NCBI GenBank assembly: GCA_018697195.1
Contig: CM031857.1
Span: forward strand, 61,878,848-61,942,847
Reading direction: 5' to 3'
DNA: 64,000 nucleotides
DNA from: Certhia americana
Lineage: Eukaryota; Chordata; Aves; Passeriformes; Certhiidae
This document shows, piece after piece, positions 63,301 through 64,000 of this stretch (positions are counted from its first letter, which is position 1; the number at the start of each line of letters is the position of its first letter). The notes beneath the pieces were generated by a model. It made no database searches and was not told the DNA's origin. It was given only the letters and a program-made list of their open reading frames with translations. A program made the translations under genes and the position numbers.

Positions 63301-64000
63301 GGGCAGCCACCTCTGTGTATTGTCACTGTCAGGGCAGTATTGCAGCGTCTTCTGTTATGACACAGAGCCTGAGTCATGGTGGAGCCAACTGTGTGACTCA
63401 CAAGAGTTCCGTCCCAGGGCGCAACTCTGTGTACTTCAAAGAGCGTAGTCCGTCCCTGCGGCAGCCACCCGTTGTGAGGTCACAGAGAGTTCCGTACCGG
63501 GCAGCCACCTCTGTGAGTCACAGTCAGGGCAATATGCCAGCTGTCGTTCTGTGATGACAGTAGAGGGCAGGAGTCTGGTGTTGCTAAATTCATCTTGACC
63601 GCTTCACTTAGAGGGCCCAGTGTCCCACGGGCAGGCCCTCTGTGACGTCACAGAGAGTGTCCGTACCCAGGACACCAACTCTGTGACGTCCACACAGCGC
63701 ACATGTGTGTGGTATATTAATTAAGCATTGTCTTTCTGTGATGACACAGAGGCCTGAGTCCCGGTGGGAGCCAACTGTGTGAGTCGCAGACAGGTCAGTC
63801 CCACGGACAGACAACCTCTGTGATGTCACAGAGAGTCAGTCCCAGGCAGACACCTCGTGATGTTCACAAAGATTATGTACCAGGGCAGACACCCTCTGTG
63901 ACGTCACATAGAGGATCAGTCCCCAGTGCAGCCAACCTCGTGACGTCACAGATGAGGTCAGTCCCTGGGGCAGCCACCTCTGTGACGTCCACAGAGAGAT
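60305..64000. repeat. GC-richer satellite array, unit about 40 bp, with CRE-centred palindrome
   Basis: The commonest unit reads CAGGGCAGCCACCTCTGTGA then CGTCACAGAGAGGTCCGTCC, 40 bases, and measured spacings between neighbouring units are mostly 39-41. The middle, CTCTGTGACGTCACAGAG, is a perfect 18-base palindrome containing TGACGTCA. At least fifteen exact TGACGTCA copies are visible, and most other units differ by one base. A longer second unit type (GTCAGGGCAATATTGCAG, then CTTTCTGTGATG and CTGAGTCCTGGTGGAGCC) recurs about ten times. The array continues past the window edge. All apparent reading frames in it are frames through the repeat. Small insertions and deletions are very frequent. 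Confidence 0.97.
61300..63397. repeat. Two tandem copies of a higher-order repeat, period about 1049 bp
   Basis: The long-unit variants at 61300 (ATTGCAGAATTCTTGCTGTG) and 62349 (ATTGCAGTATTCTTGCTGTG) are 1049 bp apart. The next variants (containing TGTGCTGT) at 61502 and 62551 are also 1049 bp apart. The intervening short units share private differences, for example an AGAAA insertion near 61436 and again near 62489. A third pair, near 61867 and 62908, is about 1041 bp apart. The end of the second copy is estimated. Confidence 0.7.

Noticed and set aside
60390..63829. Many open frames with repeated VTSQR/CDVTE-type peptides
   Set aside because: They are frames through the 40-bp satellite; frameshifts occur at every indel and the same peptide appears in several frames and strands.
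60305..64000. CRISPR array
   Set aside because: Units are contiguous with no unique spacers, and the genome is vertebrate; it is a satellite.

Overview
The window looks like bird genomic DNA. Its interspersed repeats are CR1 non-LTR retrotransposons, whose 3' ends close in the ATTCTATG/ATTCTGTG microsatellite typical of CR1. It also carries several avian-type endogenous retrovirus (ERV) LTRs, mostly solo or fragmentary. The background is AT-rich and CpG-poor, with little gene content and no SINE- or mammalian-type repeats. Family assignments rest on remembered avian consensus features; no search was run.

Layout. 1-11.7 kb is AT-rich intergenic or intronic DNA with a 34-base poly(A), an (AAT)n microsatellite and one near-complete minus-strand LTR (7800-8392). 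11.9-13.05 kb holds a CR1 ORF2 endonuclease fragment joined to a decayed ERVL-like LTR that is interrupted by a (TTC)n tract. 14.84-16.36 kb has two plus-strand CR1 copies head to tail. 18.1-18.6 kb is a 5'-truncated plus-strand LTR. 19.13-19.54 kb holds a decayed L1/Tx1-like reverse transcriptase, which is unusual for a bird. 22.76-22.91 kb is a purine-rich minisatellite carrying repeated TTCN3GAA motifs. 24.2-33.4 kb has a probable LTR, a (TA)n tract, a 411-bp solo LTR, a 1.05-kb solo ERVL-like LTR and a (CA)n tract. 33.4-51.3 kb is mostly featureless AT-rich DNA with a few small CR1 or LTR fragments. 51.3-58.6 kb is rich in CR1 and LTR copies, including a 1046-bp solo LTR.

The only plausible protein-coding sequence is a candidate terminal exon at 56022-56339 (+). 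It has a splice-acceptor-like start, about 105 open codons, a stop, and AATAAA 25 bases after the stop. I do not recognise the protein.

The last 3.7 kb (60305-64000, running off the window) is a satellite with a unit of about 40 bp. Most units carry an 18-bp perfect palindrome or close variants centred on TGACGTCA, the full cAMP-response element. The array has a second, longer unit type and a higher-order period of about 1.05 kb. It is riddled with small indels, so either it is old or this end of the contig is poorly polished. This satellite is the best candidate for something undescribed. No rRNA, tRNA, CRISPR or operon-like structure was seen.
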